From an uncultured Clostridia bacterium (GTDB lineage: Bacteria > Bacillota > Clostridia > Christensenellales > UBA1242): a stretch of DNA of 11,110 nt. Within the stretch, counting starts at the first letter, position 1. Each line of letters starts with the position of its first letter. The notes beneath the pieces were generated by a model, which saw only the letters and a program-made list of their open reading frames with translations, did not search any database and was not told where the DNA came from. The DNA lies in assembly GCA_947628195.1 (NCBI GenBank), contig CANQZB010000021.1, positions 1 to 11,110 on the forward strand, written 5' to 3'. The position numbers and the translations under genes were made by a program. Positions 1 to 5,730 of the stretch are shown piece after piece.

Positions 1-368
1 AAAATGTCCAGATTGGGCTGGCGCTCTAGCGTGCGCTTCCTTTCGGTGTGATAAACCACCTTATCCACCTGCGCGCGAAGCGATTGCACGGCGGGGCCCT
101 TGCCAGAATTTAACATGCGCAGTTGAAGCAGAGATTTATCCGCATTAACGCCCATTTCACCGCCCAGCGCGTCAATTTCGCCCGCCAGTTGACCCTTTGC
201 CGTTCCGCCAATGCTTGGGTTGCAGGCAAGGAAGGCAATGCTATCTAAATTAAGCGTGGTTAGCAAGGTTTTTTTGCCCATGCGTGAAAGAGCAAGCCCG
301 GCTTCACTGCCGGCGTGCCCACTTCCTATTACTATCGCGTCAAAACTTTCTACCACATTTTTTAACAT
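1..368 (-). CDS. mnmG: MnmG (GidA), N-terminal part, runs off the window
   Basis: FAD- and NADH-dependent subunit of the MnmE-MnmG complex, which adds the carboxymethylaminomethyl (or aminomethyl) group at C5 of wobble uridine 34 in certain tRNAs, in the cytoplasm. About 122 codons are present and the C-terminus lies outside. The start is ATG at 368 and reads MLKNVVESFDAIVIGSGHAG, with the FAD dinucleotide motif GSGHAGSEA at about residues 16-24. The family signatures ACNPSIGGTAKG and EIDALGGEMG follow, then LLQLRMLNSGKGPAVQSLRA. No good Shine-Dalgarno sequence precedes the ATG; the upstream stretch is nearly all A and T. Its partner mnmE lies upstream on the same strand, but a plus-strand gene sits between them and mnmG has its own promoter at 472-499. 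Identification is secure; only the missing end is unseen. Confidence 0.96.
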   Translation of the reverse strand, partial: MLKNVVESFDAIVIGSGHAGSEAGLALSRMGKKTLLTTLNLDSIAFLACNPSIGGTAKGQLAGEIDALGGEMGVNADKSLLQLRMLNSGKGPAVQSLRAQVDKVVYHTERKRTLERQPNLDI

Positions 369-471
369 ATTTTATTTACCGAATTTTTTTGTTTTAATTT
401 AATTTTTTTGTTTAGCAAAATTTTTATTTTGAATTTAGTTTTTTTGTTATATCAAAAATTTTGTTTTTTGT

Positions 472-499
472 ATTATACCACAAAACAAATATTTTTCAA
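472..499 (-). promoter_or_regulatory. Sigma-A promoter of mnmG
   Basis: On the minus strand TTGAAA (499-494), a 16-base spacer and TATAAT (477-472), with an extended -10 TGG directly before TATAAT. Transcription would begin near 465 and leave a leader of about 100 bases that is almost all A and T. The rest of 369-545 holds nothing else recognisable. Confidence 0.75.
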
Positions 500-545
500 G
501 AGATTTAAAAGAATTTAGTGAGATTTATAAGGTTGAGGGCGAGCA

Positions 546-580
546 GTCATTGCGAGGAGCGTTAGCGACGTGGTAATCTT
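546..580. repeat. Dispersed palindromic repeat, GTCATTGCGAG type
   Basis: Begins GTCATTGCGAGGAGCG and ends with a GTGGTAATCTT variant of the usual GTGGCAATCT. The ends can pair to a hairpin. The same element occurs inside mnmE (1369-1402, opposite orientation on the plus strand) and at 10063-10090. It lies between the mnmG promoter and the small gene at 660. Confidence 0.8.
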
Positions 581-659
581 AAACAAATTGGCTGAAAGTG
601 GCAGTGTTGGGATGAATTTGGCAAAGTTGGGGTTATACTGACGGCAGGAGGGCTTGATT

Positions 660-1016
660 ATGCCTATTAGCAAAGAAACACTTGCCAAGCGCAGGCGAAT
701 GCAAAAATATATTAATAAAAAATACACCAAATTGTGGAAGTTTGATGACGATTGCTACGAAAATTACAATCAATATATTTCAGATTTTGGCACAATAATT
801 TCGTATCAGGGCGGGTTTTTGTTGTTTTTTACCAACGATGAGGAAGAAAATTTAACCTTTACCACCATGCACAACAAAATTGTTAAAATTAGGGCAATTC
901 AATCACTTTTAACCGAATATTATTTTGGAAAAATAACCAAGAAAAAGATGCTTGAAATTGTGAAAAACGAACTTTCCGATGTGGATTACAAGCCCCAACT
1001 TTTGCAAAAAGACTAA
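660..1016 (+). CDS. Small hypothetical protein between mnmE and mnmG
   Basis: 118 residues with no family I recognise. An in-frame TTG at 654 is possible, but AGGAGG at 646-651 sits eight bases before the ATG at 660 and decides that start. The protein is soluble-looking. It has a strongly basic N-terminus (KRRRMQKYINKKYTK), a Tyr/Asp-rich middle (DDDCYENYNQY), a short hydrophobic stretch (GGFLLFF) around residue 50 and a Lys-rich C-terminus. It has no signal peptide, membrane helix or metal motif. It is transcribed toward mnmE, with about 44 AT-rich bases between the two stop codons and no clear terminator. A TATACT at 634-639 is too close to the ribosome site to be a convincing -10. The ribosome site and codon structure support a real gene; its function is unknown. 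Confidence 0.75.
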   Translation: MPISKETLAKRRRMQKYINKKYTKLWKFDDDCYENYNQYISDFGTIISYQGGFLLFFTNDEEENLTFTTMHNKIVKIRAIQSLLTEYYFGKITKKKMLEIVKNELSDVDYKPQLLQKD

Positions 1017-1060
1017 TAAAATTAATTAATAATTATTTTTTAAAATTTGCTTAAATTTTG

Positions 1061-2491
1061 CTATTTCCCTAAACAAAACTTACTAAAGATGCGGTCTATG
1101 ATCGCTTCGTTGGTGGTGGTGCCGGAAATTTCGCCAAGCGTTAGCCATGCCGATTTTATTTCGCTTGAAATTATATCCATTGTGGTGGAATTGAAAATTT
1201 TAATGGCGTTGTTTATTGAGTTTAGCGCATTTTTTATACATTCTATGTGGCGGGTGTTGGTTAAATACATTTTGTTACTGTCTATTTTGTGGCTTATGGT
1301 GGAATTGAAAATGAGTTGTTTAAGGGCCTCTATGTTTTCGCCCGTTTTGGCGGAGATGTTGATGGAAGAGATTGCCACGTCGCTTGCGCTCCTCGCAATG
1401 ACTGAGGAAGTAGTGCTGTCTAAATTAGTGTTAGTACTGCTTTTAGTGGCTGGCTTTTCTGGTTGAGAGGTTGCCACAGGATTTTGATGGTCAAAATCCT
1501 GCGCAATGACTGGAGAACATAAATCTGCTTTGTTTAGCACATCGATGTGAGGTTTGGTGGTTTTAATTGTGCATGGGGCGTTGGGCTCGCTAAGGCGCAA
1601 AACAAGGTCGCATTCATCAATGGCTTTTATGGCTCGCTTTATGCCAATTTGTTCAACCTCATCCGCACTTTCGTGTATGCCGGCGGTGTCAAACAATCTA
1701 AAAATTATTCCGTTATACACATATTCGGCTTCAATAACATCGCGTGTGGTGCCGGCAATGTTGGTTACAATGGCTTTTTCGGTTTTTGTTAGCGCGTTAA
1801 GCAGGCTGGATTTTCCCACATTCGGCGCGCCCACAATGGCAATTTTAACGCCGTTTTTTATAAGCAAACCGTTTTCGCTATCCTTAACAAGCGCATTTAG
1901 TTCGCTGGAAATTTCGGTTAAATTTTTAATTATGTTGGAAGTTTCGCTTTCGGTGTACTCGTATTCGGGATAGTCCAACTTCGCTTCAATTTCTGCCAAA
2001 ATATCTGTAAGTTTTGCCTGATAATTTATAATGTTTTCCTTTAATTTGCCTTGAAGTAAAACACTTCCAGATTGCGCCTGCATATCCGTTTCCGCATTAA
2101 TTAAATCCATAATGCCTTCGGCTTGGTCCAGGCTCAATTTTCCGTTTAAAAACGCGCGCTTGGAAAACTCCCCCGCAGTTGCCAGCCTTGCGCCGTGTTT
2201 AAGTGCCTCTTCAATTATGCTTTGCGCTAAAAAATATCCGCCGTGAGATTGAATTTCGGCTGTATCTTCGCCCGTGTAACTAAAAGGGGACGCGAAAAAC
2301 ACGACCAAACAGCGGTCGGCATAATTTTTAATTTTTACATTTTTAAGATACATTTTTCGTGGCTCAAAATCCAACTTTTCGCCAATCATTTCCTGCAAAA
2401 TTTGCTTGGATTTGCTTCCGCTTATTCTAATAACTGCCACGCCACTGTTGCCGGGCGGAGTTGCCAGCGCTGCAATAGTTTCAAATTCCAT
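1061..2491 (-). CDS. mnmE: MnmE (TrmE), tRNA-U34 modification GTPase
   Basis: GTPase partner of MnmG; binds a one-carbon tetrahydrofolate and drives modification of wobble U34. 476 residues and complete. The N-terminal folate-binding domain starts MEFETIAALATPPGNSGVAV and includes LNGKLSLDQAEGIMDLI. The G domain has P-loop GAPNVGKSS (221-229), GTTRD (247-251), DTAG (268-271), NKAD (320-323) and SAK (380-382). The C-terminus ends FCLGK, with the cysteine of the usual FCxGK. The start has AAAGGA a few bases upstream. Oddity: 56 residues separate NKAD from SAK where about 20 are usual (I recall 19 in E. coli). The extra residues are the translation of two copies of a dispersed palindromic repeat (residues about 327-344 and 363-375). 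All catalytic motifs are intact, so the protein is probably functional. Confidence 0.97.
   Translation of the reverse strand: MEFETIAALATPPGNSGVAVIRISGSKSKQILQEMIGEKLDFEPRKMYLKNVKIKNYADRCLVVFFASPFSYTGEDTAEIQSHGGYFLAQSIIEEALKHGARLATAGEFSKRAFLNGKLSLDQAEGIMDLINAETDMQAQSGSVLLQGKLKENIINYQAKLTDILAEIEAKLDYPEYEYTESETSNIIKNLTEISSELNALVKDSENGLLIKNGVKIAIVGAPNVGKSSLLNALTKTEKAIVTNIAGTTRDVIEAEYVYNGIIFRLFDTAGIHESADEVEQIGIKRAIKAIDECDLVLRLSEPNAPCTIKTTKPHIDVLNKADLCSPVIAQDFDHQNPVATSQPEKPATKSSTNTNLDSTTSSVIARSASDVAISSINISAKTGENIEALKQLIFNSTISHKIDSNKMYLTNTRHIECIKNALNSINNAIKIFNSTTMDIISSEIKSAWLTLGEISGTTTNEAIIDRIFSKFCLGK
1369..1402. repeat. Palindromic repeat copy inside mnmE (G4-G5 loop)
   Basis: Plus strand reads AGATTGCCACGTCGCTTGCG and continues GCTCCTCGCAATGACT. 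Its reverse complement matches 546-580 closely. In the mnmE frame it encodes VIARSASDVAIS (residues 364-375), with no stop or frameshift. Confidence 0.85.
1469..1512. repeat. Second palindromic repeat copy inside mnmE
   Basis: Ends TTGCCAC and GCGCAATGACT enclose a perfect 10-bp stem, AGGATTTTGA (1478-1487), TGG, TCAAAATCCT (1491-1500). Almost the same element lies at 10215-10259. In the mnmE frame it encodes PVIAQDFDHQNPVATSQP (residues 327-344). It has the same orientation and frame as the copy at 1369. Confidence 0.85.
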
Positions 2492-2636
2492 AATTTATCC
2501 TTTTAAATTTTGTTTAAATTAAATTTTTTAGTTTTTGAATTTAAAAATTTTTGCCTAAAATTTTTACTTTAAATTTTTAATTGAAATTTTTGCCTAAAAA
2601 TTTTGCCTAAACTTTAATTTACATTAGATATTATTT

Positions 2637-2665
2637 ATTATATCACAAACACAAACAAATTTCAA
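2637..2665 (-). promoter_or_regulatory. Sigma-A promoter of mnmE
   Basis: TTGAAA (2665-2660), a 17-base spacer and TATAAT (2642-2637) on the minus strand, with extended -10 TGA. The leader of about 140 bases contains three copies of TTTAGGCAAAA (minus strand, near 2549, 2589 and 2601) in an A/T background. Confidence 0.75.
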
Positions 2666-2669
2666 GCAT

Positions 2670-2692
2670 AAAAAAAACACCCGCTTGGGTGC
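2670..2692 (-). terminator. Terminator of the 2694-3740 lipoprotein gene
   Basis: On the minus strand CACCC, loop AAGC, GGGTG, followed by eight T. It starts only a few bases after the TAA at 2696-2694. The 5-bp stem is short but GC-rich, and nearly the same hairpin serves the coat operon at 3946-3966. Confidence 0.8.
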
Positions 2693-2693
2693 T

Positions 2694-3740
2694 TTAATTT
2701 TCGTAAACGAATTTAATAAGAATTGAAACAAGTTCATATTTTTCGAAACCTATATCAGGAATTTTGTAATAATAATTATATAAATAACTATCATTTCGAT
2801 TTATTTTAACGTTATCTATAATTGTGCACCATTTTTCATCTCCAACTTCAAAAACGCCCAATACAACTAAATAGTTAGAAGATGCCTGTTCGTTAATTGG
2901 AATTGTTGTATTATAAAAGTTAGTAGATATGGATTGCAGTGCAAAGATTTCTTCTTGGCTTTTATCGTTTTCAATATGAGATCTTACATTTTTTAATGCG
3001 GAAGTATCCAATAAATCATATTTTTGTACTTGTTTCAAATGGGCTGGAATTGTAGTACCGTCTAGATCACCATCTTCTAGAATTCCAAACCTATAACCGC
3101 ATAACTCGGTTTGATGAAATGTATAGGTAACATCTTGGGTAATTTCTGAATTTATAAATCGTAATTGATTTTTTGTGGAAATAGGGGCAGTTTCATCATT
3201 TTTTGTCCAATATCCAAAATGTAAGTCTGATACGTTCGCGTTTATGTAGATATACATTCCATTATCAATAAATGCATTTATAGCAGTTACTCTATGTCCA
3301 TTGATTATTTTAGTTTCCCCAACACCTGTTTCGTGTGAGAAATTCGCCGTTAAATCTACATCGTCAGTCATAGTTAGTTTACGAGTTGGCTCAATTGAAT
3401 CATCGCTCCAATTTATAAAGAGATATCCGGCTTTTGCATGAGCGGAAATTGCAACATTTTCATCTTCGTTGAATGTCAGTTTGTATTTTCCACCAACAAG
3501 TGAGGTGCTGGCAGGAAGCTCTCCATTAACATAGACAGACCCATAGTTAGAATCATAATCTAAAGTTAAGGTGTAAGTTTGTGTTGGGCCGGGGTTGGAT
3601 GGGTTGCTTGGGCCGGGGTTGGATGGGTTGCTTGGGCCGGGGTTGGATGGGTCGGTGGTCGTTCCGCAGGCGGATAAAGCGACAGCGCCAACAAGCACAA
3701 GCAAGCAAACTAATAATGTGGATAAAAATTTATTTTTCAT
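2694..3740 (-). CDS. Surface lipoprotein with divergent InlB-type repeat domain
   Basis: 348 residues. The N-terminal signal peptide (MKNKFLSTLLVCLLVLVG...) ends in lipobox LSAC with the lipid-bearing cysteine at 25, so the protein is anchored outside the cytoplasmic membrane. Residues 30-53 are a Pro/Ser/Asn/Gly linker of an eight-residue unit (PSNPGPSN) encoded by a 24-bp tandem repeat. Residues about 56-134 resemble the divergent InlB B-repeat (Flg_new_2 type): YTLTLDYDSNYGSVYVNG, then AKAGYLFINWSDDS and a strand ending DLTANF. Residues 135-348 match nothing I know. The start is preceded by AGGAGG with six bases of spacing. The promoter at 3842-3870 has a TA-run spacer, suggesting on/off switching. 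Binding partner unknown; adhesion or substrate capture is only a guess. Confidence 0.9.
   Translation of the reverse strand: MKNKFLSTLLVCLLVLVGAVALSACGTTTDPSNPGPSNPSNPGPSNPSNPGPTQTYTLTLDYDSNYGSVYVNGELPASTSLVGGKYKLTFNEDENVAISAHAKAGYLFINWSDDSIEPTRKLTMTDDVDLTANFSHETGVGETKIINGHRVTAINAFIDNGMYIYINANVSDLHFGYWTKNDETAPISTKNQLRFINSEITQDVTYTFHQTELCGYRFGILEDGDLDGTTIPAHLKQVQKYDLLDTSALKNVRSHIENDKSQEEIFALQSISTNFYNTTIPINEQASSNYLVVLGVFEVGDEKWCTIIDNVKINRNDSYLYNYYYKIPDIGFEKYELVSILIKFVYEN
3585..3652. repeat. 24-bp in-frame tandem repeat in the lipoprotein linker
   Basis: Two full copies and a third of 20 matching bases, at 3585-3608, 3609-3632 and 3633-3652. Each unit is eight codons, so copy-number change would lengthen or shorten the linker without a frameshift. 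The plus (template) strand has GGG runs spaced 2, 6 and 6 bases apart, which fits the pattern of a G-quadruplex-forming sequence. Confidence 0.9.
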
Positions 3741-3841
3741 TTGTTCCTCCTATTTAATAAATTTATTGTATGCAATTTTAATTATATAAAACAAAAATTA
3801 AATAAAATAAAATTGAATAAAATAAATTTATTATATAGTCT

Positions 3842-3870
3842 AGTATATATATATATATATATATTGTCAA
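3842..3870 (-). promoter_or_regulatory. Lipoprotein promoter with TA-repeat spacer
   Basis: TTGACA (3870-3865), exactly 17 bases, then TATACT (3847-3842) on the minus strand. All 17 spacer bases are alternating A and T, and the run continues into the -10 box. A change of one TA unit would set the spacer at 15 or 19 bases, so activity should depend on repeat number. A second TATAAT at 3835-3830 has no -35 at a proper distance. The leader to the ATG at 3740 is about 95 bases. Confidence 0.75.
3844..3864. repeat. (TA)n dinucleotide run, 21 bases
   Basis: Uninterrupted alternating T and A for 21 bases, filling the space between the -35 and -10 of the lipoprotein promoter. Confidence 0.97.
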
Positions 3871-3945
3871 GTATTTTGGGGCGCTTTTAAAAAAAATAAA
3901 AAAATGATTGCAAAAGCGCTAAAATTAAAAAATTATTATTAAACG

Positions 3946-3966
3946 AAAAAAACACCCGGTTGGGTG
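3946..3966 (-). terminator. Terminator of the spore-coat pair
   Basis: On the minus strand CACCC, loop AACC, GGGTG, then seven T. It lies about 100 bases beyond the coat gene stop. On the plus strand the same hairpin is followed by C and five T, so weak action in that direction is possible. Apart from this, the promoter at 3842 and the duplication at 4004-4072, nothing else is visible between 3741 and 4065. Confidence 0.75.
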
Positions 3967-4003
3967 CTTTTTGTTTGTGGTTTTACCTTTTTGCTTTTTT
4001 TTG

Positions 4004-4072
4004 TTATTTTTTTGTGTTTCTTGCTTATTTTTTGTTGTGATTTTTTATTTTTTTGTGTTTCTTGCTTATTTT
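4004..4072. repeat. 28-bp direct duplication at the coat gene 3' end
   Basis: Identical 28-base copies at 4004-4031 and 4045-4072, offset by 41 bases. The second copy contains the stop codon of the coat gene (4066-4068) and the first repeats it downstream at 4025-4027. It looks like a local duplication of the gene tail and is probably neutral. Confidence 0.85.
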
Positions 4073-4356
4073 GCAGATTTTTTAACGGATTTTTCCAATT
4101 CTGCCTGCATTTGAGTGTGCATTTTAATGGTCTGTTTAACATCCTTTGCTGGTGCTGGGGTGGTGGGATAAAAACCTTTTTCGTTCATAATTTTAAAGAT
4201 TTTAAGGTCGTGTTGCATGGCAATTTTTTCGTTTTCGCTGAACAGAGTGCGCAAATTTTCGTTACTGCATTCAATGCCATATTGGCAATACATGTGAATT
4301 AAAAATTTGTGCGCAATAAGTGCATCTTGCAGTGTGTTTTGTGTGGTGAATTCCAT
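4066..4356 (-). CDS. CotF-family spore coat protein
   Basis: 96 residues. The pattern YCQYGIECSNENLRTLFSEN, then a helix, then IFKIMNEKGFYPT is the hallmark of the Coat_F family (EcsN-LR and the closing GwYp-like motif), a small ferritin-like helical bundle found in spore coats of Bacilli and Clostridia. The C-terminal 30 residues are a Lys/Gln-rich helix. The ATG at 4356 overlaps the stop of the upstream gene as TAATG. Its ribosome site AAGGAGGTG (4372-4364) lies inside the last codons of that gene, so translation is coupled. Expression in the mother cell late in sporulation is expected from the family; I could not identify a convincing sigma-E or sigma-K promoter. Confidence 0.85.
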   Translation of the reverse strand: MEFTTQNTLQDALIAHKFLIHMYCQYGIECSNENLRTLFSENEKIAMQHDLKIFKIMNEKGFYPTTPAPAKDVKQTIKMHTQMQAELEKSVKKSAK

Positions 4357-4571
4357 TATTTTGCACCTCCTTCTTCGGCGTTGGCTGTTAAATATGCCAA
4401 AAGTTTTGTGTGGTTTTCAAGATGTTTTAACGCCATCTCTTTAAACATGGTTTTTAATGGCTTTTCAGTTACGGCTTGCTCGCAAAACTTCATTTTGGTG
4501 GCCATCCAGTTTTCAAAGGTCATAAGCTCGTTTAGCGCCATTAAATCTTTGGTTGTTAACATTTTTTTCAT
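4356..4571 (-). CDS. Small spore-coat-associated protein (CotF-like partner)
   Basis: 71 residues, mostly helix: TTKDLMALNELMTFENWMATKMKFCEQAV followed by LKTMFKEMALKHLENHTKLLAYL. This resembles the short ferritin-like coat proteins that pair with CotF-type genes in Clostridia, in which a dp-Lk--f-e-a--H-- pattern closes the second helix. The start has GGAGG with a short spacer. Its last codons (EEGGAK) contain the ribosome site of the next gene, with a one-base stop/start overlap. The two proteins probably act together. On the minus strand CATAAATGA at 4623-4615 faintly resembles a sporulation-sigma -10, but its -35 is not clear. Confidence 0.75.
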   Translation of the reverse strand: MKKMLTTKDLMALNELMTFENWMATKMKFCEQAVTEKPLKTMFKEMALKHLENHTKLLAYLTANAEEGGAK

Positions 4572-4782
4572 ATTGTCCTCCGCTTAAAATTTTTAACAAA
4601 CAAAAAGTTTTTAATCATTTATGTAAAAATTTTTTAGCGCTAGATAAATTTTGTGTGTTGAAAAAATTTTAATTTTGAAGGAATTTTAAGATTTTGGCAA
4701 AAATTTTTATGTTTTGACGGAATTTTTTTAGCGTTAAATGCAGATTTTTAAGTTTTTTAAGTGAAATTTACAATAAAAATGT

Positions 4783-4811
4783 TTGCGAATAAAAATTTTT
4801 TGCGTTAATAT
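4783..4811 (+). promoter_or_regulatory. Promoter of the zinc-ribbon membrane protein
   Basis: TTGCGA (4783-4788), 17 bases, TAATAT (4806-4811). The boxes are degenerate but spacing and position fit a short leader to the ATG at 4832. The divergent spacer 4572-4782 is otherwise featureless A/T-rich sequence. Confidence 0.5.
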
Positions 4812-4831
4812 GAATGTAGAGGAGAAAATTT

Positions 4832-5437
4832 ATGGCAGAATTAAATGGAAATTATGTGAACGAACAAGCGCATCAAAAGGGCAAGGCGTTTTTTAAAAAG
4901 GGGGCAATGATTGCCGGGTTAATTGCGCTTGCATTTTTAATTGTTGGCATTATTTTGATTGTTGTTGGCGCAAATAAAAAAGTGCCAAATATGTTAGAAG
5001 AGGGCTGGTTTGAGGCGGATAGTAGCAGAACCGGCACTATATTTGGCGGGATTGCGCTAATTGCGTTTGCGCTAATTCCAGGTGGTGTTGCGTTGGCAAT
5101 GCTTGTAACCGCACATCAGCGCGATATTTTGGCGTATGAGGCAAGTTCGGTGGCGCCAGTTGTTGGCGAAACTGTTAATTATATTGCCGATGAAACTTCA
5201 CCCGCAATTCAAAAGGTGGTTGGCGCAGTTAGCACGGGCGTTGCAGAAGGCGTTGTAAAGGCAAAAACCGCTTTGGCAGGGAACTCTAACACCAACCAGA
5301 ATGCTGGGCAGAACGCACAGCAAAATGCGCAGAGTGCCGGGCAAACCGCAAGCGCTGTTAAATATTGCCAGGAGTGCGGAACAAAAAATCCTAGGCGGGC
5401 AAAATTTTGTTCTAATTGTGGCAGAAAATTTGAATAA
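4832..5437 (+). CDS. Two-helix membrane protein with C-terminal zinc ribbon
   Basis: 201 residues. No signal peptide. There are two membrane helices, about 25-46 (AMIAGLIALAFLIVGIILIV) and 69-93 (IFGGIALIAFALIPGG...). A loop of about 20 residues between them contains GWFEADSSR. A hydrophilic region (94-177) ends in an Asn/Gln/Ala-rich linker (NQNAGQNAQQNAQ). A zinc ribbon closes the protein, with C179-x2-C182 and C193-x2-C196 (YCQECGTKNPRRAKFCSNCG). This is a common layout in Firmicutes, where the ribbon is usually cytoplasmic; partners are unknown. GAGGAG precedes the ATG. It is monocistronic, with a terminator at 5449-5477. Architecture is certain; function is not. Confidence 0.9.
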   Translation: MAELNGNYVNEQAHQKGKAFFKKGAMIAGLIALAFLIVGIILIVVGANKKVPNMLEEGWFEADSSRTGTIFGGIALIAFALIPGGVALAMLVTAHQRDILAYEASSVAPVVGETVNYIADETSPAIQKVVGAVSTGVAEGVVKAKTALAGNSNTNQNAGQNAQQNAQSAGQTASAVKYCQECGTKNPRRAKFCSNCGRKFE

Positions 5438-5448
5438 ATCAAAAAAAG

Positions 5449-5477
5449 AAATTTTGAGTTTGGCTCAAAATTTTTTT
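5449..5477 (+). terminator. Terminator after the zinc-ribbon membrane gene
   Basis: AAATTTTGAG, loop TTTGG, CTCAAAATTT, followed by further T residues. Ten paired bases, starting about 12 bases after the stop. Confidence 0.85.
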
Positions 5478-5512
5478 ATTAATGAAGATTTTTAAATTTT
5501 TTTAAAAATATC

Positions 5513-5541
5513 TTTACAAACAAAAAAAATTATGCTAAAAT
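5513..5541 (+). promoter_or_regulatory. Strong promoter of the tRNA-Arg leader
   Basis: TTTACA (5513-5518), 17 bases, TAAAAT (5536-5541), with extended -10 TGC just before it. Predicted start near 5548, about 180 bases before the tRNA. Confidence 0.8.
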
Positions 5542-5558
5542 ACAAACGCAATCAGTAA

Positions 5559-5585
5559 AAGCAAACTAACATAAATGCAGTTTGC
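5559..5585 (+). repeat. 27-bp direct repeat, copy 1 (contains inverted arms)
   Basis: Contains GCAAACT, an 11-base spacer AACATAAATGC, and AGTTTGC. It is identical to 5699-5725, exactly 140 bases downstream. Confidence 0.95.
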
Positions 5586-5619
5586 CAAAAACACAACCTT
5601 TCAAAAAGGAAAAGGAGTA

Positions 5620-5673
5620 ATGAGGGAAAAACAGTTGCTGGTTGTCCCTCATAGGAGCGGTGCAAACAAATAA
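5620..5673 (+). CDS. Possible 17-residue leader peptide
   Basis: ATG followed by 16 codons and TAA; the peptide reads MREKQLLVVPHRSGANK. AAAAGGAG stands only two bases before the ATG, closer than is ideal. The start codon lies in an 8-bp stem (ATGAGGGA with TCCCTCAT). The final codons AGC GGT GCA AAC form the arm that can pair with 5720-5730, so a ribosome at the stop codon would mask it. Two Arg codons are both AGG, which tRNA-Arg(ACG) does not read. The ORF is short enough to occur by chance. Confidence 0.3.
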   Translation: MREKQLLVVPHRSGANK

Positions 5674-5698
5674 AAGGTTAACGTTTGCGCCGTGAAAC

Positions 5699-5725
5699 AA
5701 GCAAACTAACATAAATGCAGTTTGC
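5699..5725 (+). repeat. 27-bp direct repeat, copy 2
   Basis: Identical to 5559-5585; ends five bases before the tRNA. Two direct copies with inverted arms also resemble a pair of recombination sites, though no recombinase is in view. Confidence 0.95.
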
Positions 5726-5730
5726 ACCGC

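Larger units (their letters stand above)
5548..5730 (+). ncRNA. Structured leader RNA upstream of tRNA-Arg (candidate)
   Basis: Three hairpins share the same core stem GCAAAC/GTTTGC: 5561-5567 with 5579-5585, 5659-5667 with 5683-5691, and 5701-5707 with 5719-5725. The arm GCGGTGCAAAC (5657-5667) can instead pair perfectly over 11 bp with GTTTGCACCGC (5720-5730), which ends at the base before the tRNA. A further 8-bp stem (5620-5627 with 5645-5652) encloses a possible start codon. No U-tract follows these hairpins, so control of processing or translation is more likely than transcription termination. I do not recognise it as T-box, 6S RNA, SRP RNA or any other named family. Confidence 0.5.

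Noticed and set aside
1047..1466. Plus-strand frames within mnmE (1047-1466, 1554-1973, 2243-2506)
   Set aside because: Antisense of the intact, well-recognised mnmE; no independent start signals.
3939..4142. Minus-strand Lys-rich 67-residue frame at the coat gene end
   Set aside because: Overlaps the coat gene in another frame and consists of A-rich duplicated sequence running through the terminator.
5559..5725. CRISPR array
   Set aside because: Only two repeat copies, 113 bases of intervening sequence, and no cas genes.
5548..5730. 6S RNA
   Set aside because: The length of about 180 bases fits, but I see no long closing stem around a central bubble and no conserved 6S sequence blocks.
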